Positions 1-9,163 of a stretch of DNA of 64,000 nucleotides are shown here, one piece after another; position 1 is the first letter of the stretch; every line of letters begins with the position of its first letter. The stretch covers positions 6,512,001 through 6,576,000 of the forward strand of contig NZ_AP014627.1 in the NCBI RefSeq assembly GCF_001547895.1. The letters are read 5' to 3'. This stretch comes from Pseudomonas sp. Os17 (GTDB lineage: Bacteria; Pseudomonadota; Gammaproteobacteria; Pseudomonadales; Pseudomonadaceae). Made by a program: the position numbers and the translations under genes. Under the pieces are notes generated by a model. It saw only the letters and a program-made list of their open reading frames with translations. It was not told the origin of the DNA and did not search any database.

Positions 1-996
1 CAGGATGGTGTTGTCGGGGTAGACCAGGGTCTGCTGGCGTTCTTCCTGCAAGTAGGCCAGGAGCCGGCGCCCCAGGTCCTTGACGTCCGAGGCGCGCTCG
101 CGCAGGTAGGCGTCGTCCATCAATTCGAAACGATTGACGTGATCGGTGACCACCTGGCGCAAGGCGCCCTGGGCCCATTGCCCGGTCTTGATCACGGTCT
201 TCACTTCGCTGCCCAGGGAAGCGTCGTCGAGCATCATCAGATAGACGTCGAACAGCGCGCGCTCTTCCGGGCGCAACTGGGTGGCGAGTTTTTCCGACAG
301 CGCGCGCATATCGGCGCGCACCCCTTCCAGCGCGGTCTTGAACAGCGCCAGCTCGGCATCGATGTCGGTGATGTATTTGTCCGGCACCACGTCCAGGTCG
401 GCTGGCGGCAGCATCACCACCGCGCTGCCCACCGCGGCACCAGGGGAACCGGGCACGCCGACGAACTTGGCTTCCTGAATACCCTTGCCCTGGCGACCCA
501 GGCCGCGGATCGAACCGGTGGCCTCGGCATGGGCAATTACCCCGGCCAATTGGGCGCTCATGGTCACCAGGAAGGCTTCTTCGCCCTCGTCGAACTGGCG
601 ACGCTCCTTCTGCTGGATGACCAGCACCCCGACCACCCGACGGTGGTGGATGATCGGAGCCCCCAGGAACGAGGCATAACGCTCTTCACCGGTCTCGGCG
701 AAGTAGCGATAGCGCGGGTGATCGGCGGCGTTTTCCAGATTGAGGGGTTCTTCCCGGGTGCCCACCAGGCCTACCAGGCCTTCGTTGGGGGCCATGCTGA
801 CCTTGCCGATGGAGCGCTTGTTCAAGCCCTCGGTGGCCATCAGCACGAAACGGTTGGTTTCCGGGTCCAGCAGATAGACCGAGCAGACCTGGCTGCCCAT
901 GGCCTCTTTGACGCGCAATACAATAATCCCCAACGCCGCCTTGAGATCCTTGGCGGAGTTAACTTCCTGGACGATCTTGCGCAGCGTATTGAGCAT
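1..996 (-). CDS. ptsP: PtsP, phosphoenolpyruvate-protein phosphotransferase (N-terminal part)
   Basis: This is the first enzyme of the nitrogen-related phosphotransferase system (EI-Ntr). It passes phosphate from PEP to NPr in the cytoplasm and has no sugar substrate. The 332 visible codons start with MLNTLRKIVQEVNSAKDLK and form an N-terminal GAF domain (about residues 1-160, ending near FDEGEEAFLVTMSAQLAGVI). The start of the PEP-utilising enzyme N-terminal domain follows (VGVPGSPGAAVGSAVVMLPP). The C-terminal catalytic part, including the TIM barrel, lies beyond base 1; the family is usually about 760 residues long. The gene follows rppH on the same strand after 22 bases, the usual Pseudomonas order, so they are probably co-transcribed. 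Confidence 0.93.
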   Translation of the reverse strand, partial: MLNTLRKIVQEVNSAKDLKAALGIIVLRVKEAMGSQVCSVYLLDPETNRFVLMATEGLNKRSIGKVSMAPNEGLVGLVGTREEPLNLENAADHPRYRYFAETGEERYASFLGAPIIHHRRVVGVLVIQQKERRQFDEGEEAFLVTMSAQLAGVIAHAEATGSIRGLGRQGKGIQEAKFVGVPGSPGAAVGSAVVMLPPADLDVVPDKYITDIDAELALFKTALEGVRADMRALSEKLATQLRPEERALFDVYLMMLDDASLGSEVKTVIKTGQWAQGALRQVVTDHVNRFELMDDAYLRERASDVKDLGRRLLAYLQEERQQTLVYPDNTIL

Positions 997-1018
997 GGCT
1001 CGGGGTCGAACTCCGTCG

Positions 1019-1498
1019 TCAGTCGCGCACTAAAAGGCGCGGGGCAAGCTCTTTGAGAGCGCGGCGATACACTTCGCGCTTGAATGTCACCACCTGGCCC
1101 AACGGATACCAATAACTGACCCAGCGCCAGCCATCGAATTCCGGTTTACCGGTCAAATCCATCCGCACCCGCTGCTCGTTGGAGATCAGGCGCAGGAGAA
1201 ACCATTTCTGTTTCTGGCCGATGCACAGCGGCTGGCTGTGCGTTCGGACCAGACGCTGCGGCAAACGATAGCGCAACCAGCCCCGGGTGCAGGCGAGAAT
1301 TTGCACATCTTCGCGCTCCAGCCCCACTTCTTCATTCAACTCGCGATACAAGGCGTCTTCCGGCGTCTCGTCGGGGTTGATCCCACCTTGAGGAAACTGC
1401 CAGGCATCTTGATTGATACGGCGAGCCCATAGCACCTGTCCGGCATCATTGGTCAGAATGATCCCGACATTGGGGCGGAAACCATCGGGGTCGATCAC
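1019..1498 (-). CDS. rppH: RppH, RNA pyrophosphohydrolase (Nudix)
   Basis: RppH removes pyrophosphate from the 5' triphosphate end of mRNA and so triggers RNase E-dependent decay. The 159-residue protein contains the Nudix box as [20 protein letters not shown] followed by VGL, at about residues 38-60. I start it at the GTG at 1496-1498, which gives the family N-terminus [16 protein letters not shown] reading 20 codons longer is open upstream, but it would add residues that RppH proteins do not have. It lies just upstream of ptsP on the same strand and is divergent from the HAD phosphatase gene. Confidence 0.95.
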   Translation of the reverse strand: MIDPDGFRPNVGIILTNDAGQVLWARRINQDAWQFPQGGINPDETPEDALYRELNEEVGLEREDVQILACTRGWLRYRLPQRLVRTHSQPLCIGQKQKWFLLRLISNEQRVRMDLTGKPEFDGWRWVSYWYPLGQVVTFKREVYRRALKELAPRLLVRD

Positions 1499-1642
1499 GG
1501 CTACAACCTCGCAAACGCATGTCGCCGCATTGTTCCACAAAGCTTGGGAATGCAGCAACGAGGCTGCTTAGCTTATGTGCACTCTTGTGAAAAGACCGTA
1601 TTCTGGGCACCTTTTTCCGCGACTTTTCAGTGAGTAACTGCA

Positions 1643-2299
1643 ATGCGCCTGGCTTTATTCGACTTGGACAACACGCTTCTTGGCGGCGACAGCGACCACG
1701 CCTGGGGCGACTACCTGTGCGAGCGGGGCTTCCTCGACGCCGTCGCCTACAAGACCCGCAACGACGAGTTCTACCAGGACTACCTGGCCGGCCAACTCGA
1801 CAACGCCGCGTACCTGAACTTCTGCCTGGAAATCCTCGGCCGCACCGAAATGGCCGTGCTCGAACAATGGCATCGCGACTACATGCGCGACTGCATCGAG
1901 CCCATCCTCCTGCCCAAGGCCCAAGCGCTGCTGGATCAGCACCGCGAGGCCGGCGACAAGCTGGTGATCATCACCGCCACCAATCGCTTCATCACCGCAC
2001 CGATCGCCGAGCGCCTGGGGGTCGAACACCTGATCGCCACCGAATGCGAGATGCATGAGGGCCGCTACACCGGGCGCAGCACCGACGTGCCCTGTTTCCG
2101 CGAAGGCAAGGTAATCCGCCTCAAGCGCTGGCTGGAAGAAACCGGCCACGACCTGGAAGACAGCTACTTCTACAGCGACTCGATGAATGACCTGCCGCTG
2201 CTGGAACAAGTCAGCAACCCGGTGGCCGTCGATCCCGACCCGAACCTGCGGGCCGAAGCCGAGAAACGCGGATGGCAGGTCATCAGCCTGCGCGATTGA
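1643..2299 (+). CDS. HAD superfamily phosphatase, subfamily IB (SerB-like)
   Basis: A 218-residue cytoplasmic phosphatase of the haloacid dehalogenase family. Motif I is DLDNT (residues 7-11, nucleophile Asp7), the motif II region is VIITATNRF, and motif III/IV is the [11 protein letters not shown] segment near residue 180. The helical cap between motifs I and II is the SerB-like type (HAD-IB). Relatives are variously annotated as phosphoserine phosphatase-like proteins or as candidate histidinol-phosphate phosphatases. The sequence alone does not settle the substrate. The gene is divergent from rppH with about 145 bases between the starts. Confidence 0.85.
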   Translation: MRLALFDLDNTLLGGDSDHAWGDYLCERGFLDAVAYKTRNDEFYQDYLAGQLDNAAYLNFCLEILGRTEMAVLEQWHRDYMRDCIEPILLPKAQALLDQHREAGDKLVIITATNRFITAPIAERLGVEHLIATECEMHEGRYTGRSTDVPCFREGKVIRLKRWLEETGHDLEDSYFYSDSMNDLPLLEQVSNPVAVDPDPNLRAEAEKRGWQVISLRD

Positions 2300-2307
2300 C
2301 CAACTCG

Positions 2308-2349
2308 TCGGCGAGCCGGCTGCATTCGCCGGCTTGCCAGCGACAGGCC
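2308..2349. repeat. partial REP-like inverted repeat
   Basis: GGCGAGCCGGC and GCCGGCTTGCC form an imperfect hairpin just after the HAD phosphatase gene. The bases match the core of the longer REP elements at 20610 and 38406. It sits between convergent genes and could also act as a weak transcription end. Confidence 0.5.
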
Positions 2350-2817
2350 CTACACCGGCTTGGCCACCATCAGGTAGAAAATCACCATGAAGGCCAGAAA
2401 CGCCGGCCAGCCCAGGGCGAACCACCAGCGCATATAAAGGTTGGCCCGGATCGGCATCGGCACCCCGTCATGCAATGCCTGCTCGGCCATCTTGTGCACC
2501 CGGATCTGCAACCAGACCACCGGCAGCCAGCACAGCCCGGCCACTACATACAGCCCCAGGCTCCACAGCAGCCACGCCTGCTGGATCGGCCAGCCCGCCA
2601 GGTGCACCAGTCCCAGGCCGCTCAACGGCTGGAACACCGCCGTGGTGGCGGTAAAGGCCCAATCGGCGAACACCAGGTGCTTGAAGGTCACGGCAATCAC
2701 TTCCACCCGGCCGCTGCGCCAGGCCCGCAAGGCGTAATAGGCCGAGCCGGCACCGAGGCCGAAAAGCACGGTCGAGGACAGGATATGCAGGGTTTTCAAC
2801 AGCAGATAAGCGCTCAT
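2350..2817 (-). CDS. DUF2269 family integral membrane protein
   Basis: A small membrane protein of 155 residues, starting MSAYLLLKTLHILSSTVLFG. It has about four hydrophobic segments separated by short charged turns, and the GWPIQQAWLL motif typical of DUF2269. The function of the family is unknown. The ATG at 2815-2817 overlaps the stop codon of the upstream SDR gene (ATGA), so I prefer it over a start six codons upstream. The protein resembles the one encoded at 4097-4525, so two DUF2269 genes bracket one SDR gene. Confidence 0.8.
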   Translation of the reverse strand: MSAYLLLKTLHILSSTVLFGLGAGSAYYALRAWRSGRVEVIAVTFKHLVFADWAFTATTAVFQPLSGLGLVHLAGWPIQQAWLLWSLGLYVVAGLCWLPVVWLQIRVHKMAEQALHDGVPMPIRANLYMRWWFALGWPAFLAFMVIFYLMVAKPV

Positions 2818-4070
2818 CGACGGGGTTCGGTCCACAACAGCCAGAGAGTCGCCACCATCAGCACCAGGTTCTTGGCCACGGCGGCATAAGGGTCAAACCA
2901 GAAATGCGGCAGGATCAGGCTGATGATCAGGGTGTAGCCGAGCATCAGCCCCAACTGTGCCTGCAAGGCCCGACGGCGCCAGCGTCGCAGCAGCAGGCCG
3001 ACACCCAGCACGGCGTCGCAGAGCGAGCCCGCGATCACCGCCAGCGCCGCCCAGACGCCCTGTACGCCGGCCTCGGCCATGATCCGCAGGCCCCAATCGT
3101 AGCCCGGGCCGATGCACACCAGCGCCGTGCCCAGCCAGATCAACACCATCACCGCAAGCAGCAACGGCCGCAGGGCCAGTTGGGTGCTTTGCGCCGCCTG
3201 CGGCCAGGCCTGCAGGCGGGCCGCCAGGGGCGCCGCGTGATAACCGCAGACCGAAGCCAGCACCTCCGGATCGGCCAGGTTGTCAGTGCGGGCCATGGCC
3301 AGGCTTTGTCGGTTCAAGGCGCGCCAGCCCAGGCGATCACCGGCGCCAGCCGCCAGCCTGAGCAGGATCGAAGGCAACTGGAAGTAACGGGCCGGGGCCC
3401 AGCCCTGGGCCGCCCGCAGGCGATCCAGCAACTGCGCCATGGTCAGGCGTTCCGGGCCGACCAGGGGCAGGACCATGGATTCCTGCGGCCATTGCCTGAG
3501 CAGCGCCAGCACCGCCGCGCTCAAGTCCTCGACATGCAGGGGCTGCATCTGCGCCTGGGTGGACAACAACCCCAGCAGCGGCCAGGGCGACATCTTCGCC
3601 AGCCAGCCGCTGCTGGCACCGCCGGCGCCAAGCACCAGCGACGGCCGCAGCACCACGGCCGCAATACCCGAGCGCAGCAAGTAATCATCCGCCGCGGCCT
3701 TGCTGGCCAGAAATGGCACATGGGGCTGGGTGCCGGCACCCAATGCGGAAATCTGCAGCACCCGCACGCCACGGGCCTGCGCCAGGTCGAACAGGGCACG
3801 CGTGCCCAGGTCCTGGGTCAGGGTCAGCGCCCGGGCATCGGTGCTCAACAACCCGGCGGCATTGATCAGCACATCGGTATCGGCAGGCAGGACAAAGGGC
3901 TGGGGCTCATGCCCCAGGCGATCGAGGTCCAGTTGTCGCCATTCCACCCCCGGCAGGCCGCGCGGCTGTGGATAACGACTGGTGGCGATCAACTGATGAC
4001 CGGCGGCGTGCAGTGCCGCCAGCAGATGGCGGCCGACAAACCCTGTGGCCCCCACCAGAACAACCTTCAT
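2814..4070 (-). CDS. SDR-family NAD(P)-binding protein fused to a DoxX-like membrane domain
   Basis: The 418-residue protein starts with MKVVLVGATGFVGRHLLAAL, a Rossmann-fold glycine motif (GATGFVG, residues 7-13) of the atypical extended short-chain dehydrogenase type. This soluble part runs to about residue 290. The remaining 130 residues hold about four hydrophobic helices (for example LLLAVMVLIWLGTALVCIGPG), a DoxX-like membrane domain. This places a nucleotide-binding domain on the inner face of the membrane. No substrate can be read from the sequence. It is translationally coupled to the DUF2269 gene downstream and follows another DUF2269 gene by 26 bases, so the three probably form one operon. 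Confidence 0.8.
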   Translation of the reverse strand: MKVVLVGATGFVGRHLLAALHAAGHQLIATSRYPQPRGLPGVEWRQLDLDRLGHEPQPFVLPADTDVLINAAGLLSTDARALTLTQDLGTRALFDLAQARGVRVLQISALGAGTQPHVPFLASKAAADDYLLRSGIAAVVLRPSLVLGAGGASSGWLAKMSPWPLLGLLSTQAQMQPLHVEDLSAAVLALLRQWPQESMVLPLVGPERLTMAQLLDRLRAAQGWAPARYFQLPSILLRLAAGAGDRLGWRALNRQSLAMARTDNLADPEVLASVCGYHAAPLAARLQAWPQAAQSTQLALRPLLLAVMVLIWLGTALVCIGPGYDWGLRIMAEAGVQGVWAALAVIAGSLCDAVLGVGLLLRRWRRRALQAQLGLMLGYTLIISLILPHFWFDPYAAVAKNLVLMVATLWLLWTEPRR

Positions 4071-4096
4071 GGCAATCCTTAAGGTTCACGCCGGGA

Positions 4097-4525
4097 TCAG
4101 ACCGGCTTGGCGCCCATCAGGCCGGCTATGGCGACAAAACACACCAGGCTGAACACCGCCAGCACCAGGGTGAAGGTCAGGCCGCTGGCGGCCTTGGCCC
4201 GCCGCAGGCGATTGAGTCGCACCATCAGCCACAGCCAGGCCAGGGCACCCAGGGTATAGAGCACGCTGGAGCCCAGGAGCCAGGCCTGGCCCAGCGGCCA
4301 GCCCACCCGATGCACCATCCACCAGCCACTGAACGGCAGGCTCAGCAGTCCGATGGCCAGCAGCAACCAGCCGAACAGCCCCGGACGCTGCAATACCCGG
4401 CTGTAAACCGTGGCATCGCCCTGGCGACGCAGGCGCCAGACCCAGATCGCCAGCCCCAGGGCGCTGCCCAACAGCAGCACCGTGGCCAGTACATGAAGCG
4501 TCTTCAGCGTGGTCAGTGTTTCCAT
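4097..4525 (-). CDS. DUF2269 family integral membrane protein, second copy
   Basis: A 142-residue protein with about four transmembrane segments. Its N-terminus (METLTTLKTLHVLATVLLLG) and the motif VGWPLGQAWLLGSSVLYTLG align with the copy at 2350-2817 (LLLKTLHILSS and AGWPIQQAWLLWSLGLYVVA). The two therefore look like diverged duplicates around the SDR gene. The role is unknown; a membrane complex with the SDR/DoxX protein is my inference from gene order only. Confidence 0.78.
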   Translation of the reverse strand: METLTTLKTLHVLATVLLLGSALGLAIWVWRLRRQGDATVYSRVLQRPGLFGWLLLAIGLLSLPFSGWWMVHRVGWPLGQAWLLGSSVLYTLGALAWLWLMVRLNRLRRAKAASGLTFTLVLAVFSLVCFVAIAGLMGAKPV

Positions 4526-4565
4526 GTTCTCGCTTCCTTAAGGCTCCGTTCCTCAGCGTAGTCGT

Positions 4566-6080
4566 TCAGCCCAGGAACAGCTGGTACGCCGGGTTGTCGC
4601 TTTCATCCCAGTACGGATAACCGATCTGCTCCAGGGCCGCCGGCACCAGGTGACGCTCCTCGGCCGGCACTTGCAGGCCGGCCACCACCCGGCCGTCCGC
4701 CGCGCCGTGGTTGCGGTAGTGGAACATCGAAATGTTCCAGCGCCCGCCCAGCTTGTTGAGGAAGTTGAACAGCGCACCCGGACGCTCCGGGAACTCGAAG
4801 CGCAGCACCACTTCGTCGCTGACCTTCTCGGCATGGCCACCGACCATGTAGCGGATATGCAGCTTGGCCAGTTCGTTGTCGGTCAGGTCGATCACCGGAA
4901 AGCCCTGCTCGGTCAGGCTGGCGATCAGGGCACTGCGCGGATCGTTTTCCGGGTGGGTCTGCACCCCGACGAAAATGTGCGCTTCGCTGCCGGTGTTGTA
5001 GCGGTAGTTGAACTCGGTGATCTGGCGCTTGCCCACCGCCTCGCAGAACGCCTTGAAGCTGCCCGGCTTCTCGGGAATGGTCACGGCGATGATGGCTTCA
5101 CGGCCCTCACCCAGCTCGGCGCGCTCGGCCACATGGCGCAAGCGGTCGAAGTTGACGTTGGCCCCGGAATCGATGGCCACCAGGGTCTGCCCACTGATGC
5201 CGCGCTGCTCGACGTACTTCTTGATCCCGGCCACTCCCAGGGCCCCGGCAGGTTCGGTGATCGAGCGGGTATCGTCGTAGATATCCTTGATTGCGGCGCA
5301 GATCTCGTCGGTACTGACCGTGATCACTTCATCCACATAGTGCTTGCAGATATCGAAGGTGTGCTGGCCAATCTGCGCCACCGCCACACCGTCGGCAAAG
5401 ATCCCCACGGTCGGCAGCACCACACGCTCGCCCGCGGCCATGGCCGCCTGCAGGCAGTTGGAGTCGTCCGGCTCGACGCCGATCACCTTGATCTCCGGGC
5501 GCAGGTACTTCACATAGGCGGCGATGCCGGCAATCAGCCCGCCGCCACCGACCGGAACGAAGATGGCGTCCAGCGGCCCCGGGTGCTGGCGCAGAATCTC
5601 CATGGCCACCGTGCCCTGCCCGGCAATGGTGTGGGGATCATCGTAGGGGTGGATGTAGACGTAGCCCTTTTCATCCACCAGCTTCAGCGAATAGGCCAGC
5701 GCCTCGGGGAAGGTATCGCCGTGCAGCACCACTTTGCCGCCACGGGAGCGCACGCCTTCGACCTTGATCTCCGGGGTGGTCTTGGGCATCACGATGGTGG
5801 CCTTGACCCCCAGCACCTTGGCCGCCAGGGCCAGGCCCTGGGCGTGGTTGCCGGCCGACGCGGTGACCACGCCACGGGCGCGCTCGGCGTCGCTAAGCTG
5901 GGTCAGCTTGTTGTAGGCGCCACGGATCTTGAACGAGAACACCGGCTGCAAGTCTTCGCGCTTGAGCCAGATCTGATTGCCCAGCCGCTCGGAGAGCTGG
6001 CGGGCAGTCTGCAATGGGGTTTCTACGGCAACGTCATAAACGCGCGAGGTGAGGATCTTCTTGACGTACTGTTCGAGCAT
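4566..6080 (-). CDS. ilvA: IlvA, biosynthetic threonine ammonia-lyase
   Basis: This enzyme deaminates threonine to 2-oxobutanoate, the first committed step of isoleucine synthesis. The 504-residue length fits the biosynthetic form. The PLP-binding lysine is Lys51 in the SFKIRGAYNK motif. The glycine loop is VGGGGLIAGIAAYV, and SAGNHAQGLA lies near residue 95. After the catalytic domain (to about 320) two ACT-like regulatory domains follow (FKAFCEAVGKRQITEFNY and GALFNFLNKLGGRWNISMFHY), the usual site of isoleucine and valine feedback. It is divergent from rpiA. Confidence 0.97.
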   Translation of the reverse strand: MLEQYVKKILTSRVYDVAVETPLQTARQLSERLGNQIWLKREDLQPVFSFKIRGAYNKLTQLSDAERARGVVTASAGNHAQGLALAAKVLGVKATIVMPKTTPEIKVEGVRSRGGKVVLHGDTFPEALAYSLKLVDEKGYVYIHPYDDPHTIAGQGTVAMEILRQHPGPLDAIFVPVGGGGLIAGIAAYVKYLRPEIKVIGVEPDDSNCLQAAMAAGERVVLPTVGIFADGVAVAQIGQHTFDICKHYVDEVITVSTDEICAAIKDIYDDTRSITEPAGALGVAGIKKYVEQRGISGQTLVAIDSGANVNFDRLRHVAERAELGEGREAIIAVTIPEKPGSFKAFCEAVGKRQITEFNYRYNTGSEAHIFVGVQTHPENDPRSALIASLTEQGFPVIDLTDNELAKLHIRYMVGGHAEKVSDEVVLRFEFPERPGALFNFLNKLGGRWNISMFHYRNHGAADGRVVAGLQVPAEERHLVPAALEQIGYPYWDESDNPAYQLFLG

Positions 6081-6306
6081 CGGAAAGCATCACTGAGCGG
6101 GTTGGGCAGGGCCAAGGAGTCTAACCCAGCGTTTGCCCGGGCGACCACACGAATACCGAGGTTTTAGCCGGCGCCCTCGCCACCCCTTCCCCGCCATGCG
6201 AACGGCCCGTCCACCCCGGCCGATTAGCCAAACGGGCAATGACCTGATCTGCCGCGGCGCCTATAATGCCGGCCTTTGTGCCCCCCTTGCCCGCTTCGGA
6301 GCCCGC

Positions 6307-6978
6307 ATGACCCAGGATCAACTCAAACAGGCTGTCGCCCAGGCCGCCGTCGACCTTATCCTCCCGAAACTCGATGACAAGAGCATCGTCGGGGTCGGCA
6401 CCGGCTCCACCGCCAACTGCTTCATCGATGCCCTGGCCCTGCACAAGGGTGCCTTCGACGGCGCCGTGGCCAGCTCCGAAGCCACCGCCGCACGCCTCAA
6501 GGGCCACGGCATTCCGGTGTACGAACTCAATACCGTGAGCGACCTGGAGTTCTACATCGATGGCGCCGACGAAAGCGATGAGCACCTGAACCTGATCAAG
6601 GGGGGCGGCGCCGCCCTGACCCGGGAAAAGATCGTCGCCGCCGTGGCCAAGACCTTCATCTGCATCGCCGACGCCAGCAAGCTGGTGCCGGTGCTGGGCA
6701 ACTTCCCGCTGCCGGTGGAAGTGATCCCGATGGCCCGCAGCCACGTGGCCCGTGAGCTGGTGAAACTGGGCGGCGACCCGGTGTACCGCGAAGGCGTGAT
6801 CACCGACAACGGCAACATCATCCTCGACGTGCACAACATGCAGATCACCAACCCGGTGGAACTGGAAAGCCAGATCAACGCCATCGTCGGCGTGGTCACC
6901 AATGGCCTGTTCGCCGCACGCCCTGCCGATGTACTGCTGCTGGGCACCGCTGAAGGGGTGAAAACCCTCAAGGCCTGA
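6307..6978 (+). CDS. rpiA: RpiA, ribose-5-phosphate isomerase A
   Basis: RpiA interconverts ribose 5-phosphate and ribulose 5-phosphate in the non-oxidative pentose phosphate pathway. The 223-residue protein has the phosphate-binding loop [16 protein letters not shown] near residue 27. It also has the active-site segments DGADE (about 85) and [11 protein letters not shown] (about 98), which include the catalytic Asp and Glu and the binding Lys. The ATG at 6307 gives the expected family N-terminus [14 protein letters not shown]. Further upstream in-frame codons exist but carry no conserved residues. It is divergent from ilvA. Confidence 0.97.
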   Translation: MTQDQLKQAVAQAAVDLILPKLDDKSIVGVGTGSTANCFIDALALHKGAFDGAVASSEATAARLKGHGIPVYELNTVSDLEFYIDGADESDEHLNLIKGGGAALTREKIVAAVAKTFICIADASKLVPVLGNFPLPVEVIPMARSHVARELVKLGGDPVYREGVITDNGNIILDVHNMQITNPVELESQINAIVGVVTNGLFAARPADVLLLGTAEGVKTLKA

Positions 6979-6989
6979 GCCGGCCGGGC

Positions 6990-7051
6990 GTAGGAGCCAG
7001 CGGGCGGGTGAAGGCGCTCTTGAGCCTCTTCGCTGGCAAGCCCGCTCCTGC
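6990..7051. repeat. REP element (inverted repeat, GTAGGAGC family)
   Basis: GTAGGAGCCAGCGGGC on one side and GCAAGCCCGCTCCTGC on the other form the ends of a typical Pseudomonas extragenic repeat. It lies between convergent rpiA and the SdiA-regulated gene. The same element type occurs at 20610-20691 and 38406-38489. Confidence 0.75.
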
Positions 7052-7063
7052 ACCCGCCAGTGT

Positions 7064-7972
7064 CTATTGGGTCGATTTCTTGAAGACGTAGAACAGGTTC
7101 GGCTCGCTCACCAGGTACAGGCTGCCGGCGTCATCCATGGCGATTCCTTCGGCCTGGGGCACCGCTTTGCTCAAACCCTGGCGGCCCCGCCCCAGGGCCA
7201 GGGTGCTGAGTGGGCGCCCGTCCACGTCCAGCTCCACCACCAACCGCGACTCGTCCGACAAGGCCAGCAGATGGCCGCTGCGCTCGTCGTATTGCAGGCT
7301 GGAGAGATCACGCACAAAGAGTCCGGCATCGCGCTTGGGGTTATTCAGCACGTGCACGCCGTAGGATTTTTCCGGATCGTGATGGGGAAAGCCCTGTACT
7401 TCATAGATCAGCATCGGGTCGCGCTCCTTGGCGACGAACAACCGCTGGCCCTTTGAATCGTAAGCCAGCCCTTCGAAGCCCTTGTTCCCCGAGAGGTGCA
7501 CGCCGAGGGTGATCTGCTCGGCCTCTGCCGCATCCACCACGGTGGTTTCGTCATCCAGCTGGATCTTGATCAGCCGGTGCTGACGCTCGTCGCTGATCAC
7601 GTAGGTATTGGCGCTGATGAACTCCACCGCCTCCGGATCGCCGAAGCCCACCAGGGCGATGCGCCGCAGGACCTGACCGTCCAGGGACAGCTCGACCAGC
7701 TCGGCATTCTTGTTGGTCACGGTAAACAGGCTATTGCGCAAGGGGTCGTAGGTCAGCGCCGAGACTTCGTCCAGGCCCTTGATCGGCTGCGCCTCCAGCA
7801 CCGCCCGATAGTCGCCCAGCCCCAGCGATTCAGGGGCCGCCACCTGCCAGTAGGCTTGCCAGTCGAACCAGGCGCGCTGCCACAAGCGGTGGTTGTGGAC
7901 AAACGCCGCCAGCAGCACGGCCATCAGGCCGAGAATCAGGTAGAGGGGTTGCAGACGGGTCAGGCGATACAT
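7064..7972 (-). CDS. SdiA-regulated domain protein, copy 1
   Basis: A 302-residue membrane-anchored protein. An N-terminal hydrophobic segment (LQPLYLILGLMAVLLAAFV) is followed by a beta-propeller-like region with repeats such as LTYDPLRNSLFTVTNKNAELVELSLDG. This is the SdiA-regulated family (Pfam name), whose function is unknown. I start it at the ATG 7972 (MYRLTRLQPLYL); a GTG 14 codons upstream is also open. The next gene upstream is a paralogue with the same plan and the same C-terminal motif AMDDAGNLYMVSEPNLFY or AMDDAGSLYLVSEPNLFY, so this is a tandem duplication. Confidence 0.82.
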   Translation of the reverse strand: MYRLTRLQPLYLILGLMAVLLAAFVHNHRLWQRAWFDWQAYWQVAAPESLGLGDYRAVLEAQPIKGLDEVSALTYDPLRNSLFTVTNKNAELVELSLDGQVLRRIALVGFGDPEAVEFISANTYVISDERQHRLIKIQLDDETTVVDAAEAEQITLGVHLSGNKGFEGLAYDSKGQRLFVAKERDPMLIYEVQGFPHHDPEKSYGVHVLNNPKRDAGLFVRDLSSLQYDERSGHLLALSDESRLVVELDVDGRPLSTLALGRGRQGLSKAVPQAEGIAMDDAGSLYLVSEPNLFYVFKKSTQ

Positions 7973-8074
7973 GGCGGGCAGGCTCGAAATCAGGACAGGC
8001 GAATGAAATATCACAGCCGACTGAATTCAAGCTTAATGCGCGGGACGGCCCGGCTCGGGGGCCGAGCCCGGGAT

Positions 8075-9001
8075 TCACTGCTTCTCGAAGCGGTAGAACA
8101 GATTGGGTTCGCTGACCATGTACAGGTTGCCGGCGTCATCCATGGCCACGCCTTCGGCCCGGGGAATGGTTTTCTTCAAGCCGTTGAAGCCACCGAGCAG
8201 GGCCATGAAGCTGACTTGCTCGCCCTGCTCGTCCAGCTCCAGCAGCAGGTGGGAGTCGGCGGACAGCACCAACACATGACCGGTACGTGGGTCGACGCCC
8301 AGGGCCGACAGGTTGCGCAGGTCGAGTTCGTCGCTGGCCAGCTTCTGCTTGTCGCCCTTGAGCACCTGACTGCCATCGCTGTTCCAGGTGAACAGCGCCG
8401 GAGGACGCTCCTCGCCCAGCAGCAGTTGCTGCTTGCGCGGGTTCCAGGCGATGGCTTCGAACGCCTTGTTCTGGTCTTTCGAAGGGCCCAGGTCGTATTG
8501 GGGGAAATCAGCGATGTTCAGCGCTTGGGTGTTGGCATCGACCTTGACGATCACCAGCGAGTGCTGGCGCTCATCGACGATCGCCAGCAGGCCGTTTTCC
8601 AGGACCGCCACCCCTTCCGGATTGCTCCAACCCACCAGCGGCATTTTGCGCAGGACGTCGCCTTGCAGGGTCAGCTCCACCAGGAACGGATTCTTGCCCA
8701 TCACTGAAAACAGGGTTTTGGTTTGCGGATTGTAGGCAAGGTCGGAGGCTTCATCGCGCTCCATCCCCGGCAGGGCCTTGGCATCGATGACCGCCCGGTA
8801 GCTGGGCAGCCAGACGCTGGCGTTGCGCTCGGCGCTGCTGACAAAACCTTCCTGAACCCAAAGCGCGCCACGATCATCCCAGTGCATGACACTGGCAACG
8901 CCATAGCAGATCACGCCGGCCAGCAGCAGCCAGGAGTACCAGCGCATGCGCAAACGCAGGCGGTGGATGGGGTGAGGTTTGGGTAGGGAGTGGGCGTCCA
9001 T
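8075..9001 (-). CDS. SdiA-regulated domain protein, copy 2
   Basis: A 308-residue paralogue of the gene downstream. It has a basic N-terminus (IHRLRLRMRW), one transmembrane helix (YSWLLLAGVICYGVASVM) and then a propeller-like extracytoplasmic domain (LAYNPQTKTLFSVMGKNPFLVELTLQGD). The end of the protein repeats the family signature PRAEGVAMDDAGNLYMVSEPNLFYRF. I use the ATG at 8999-9001; the preceding GTG is one codon upstream. The gap of about 100 bases to copy 1 contains a short GC-rich hairpin. The role is unknown. Confidence 0.82.
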   Translation of the reverse strand: MDAHSLPKPHPIHRLRLRMRWYSWLLLAGVICYGVASVMHWDDRGALWVQEGFVSSAERNASVWLPSYRAVIDAKALPGMERDEASDLAYNPQTKTLFSVMGKNPFLVELTLQGDVLRKMPLVGWSNPEGVAVLENGLLAIVDERQHSLVIVKVDANTQALNIADFPQYDLGPSKDQNKAFEAIAWNPRKQQLLLGEERPPALFTWNSDGSQVLKGDKQKLASDELDLRNLSALGVDPRTGHVLVLSADSHLLLELDEQGEQVSFMALLGGFNGLKKTIPRAEGVAMDDAGNLYMVSEPNLFYRFEKQ

Positions 9002-9163
9002 CACACAGATTCCAGAAGCTCGGCCAATGGTAATAGCACACGAATTTCGGATCCGCGAACCATAAACATCGGAATTATCCGGAGTAAATGTGAAAAACCG
9101 GTTAAAGCTCGCTGAGCTCTCTGCGCCGCGCCCTGGATTAGGGACAGCGCAGAGCGCTTCAGA

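Noticed and set aside
139..1056. Long plus-strand reading opposite ptsP
   Set aside because: It mirrors the GC-rich ptsP frame and has a low-complexity, His- and Gln-rich composition typical of antisense frames.
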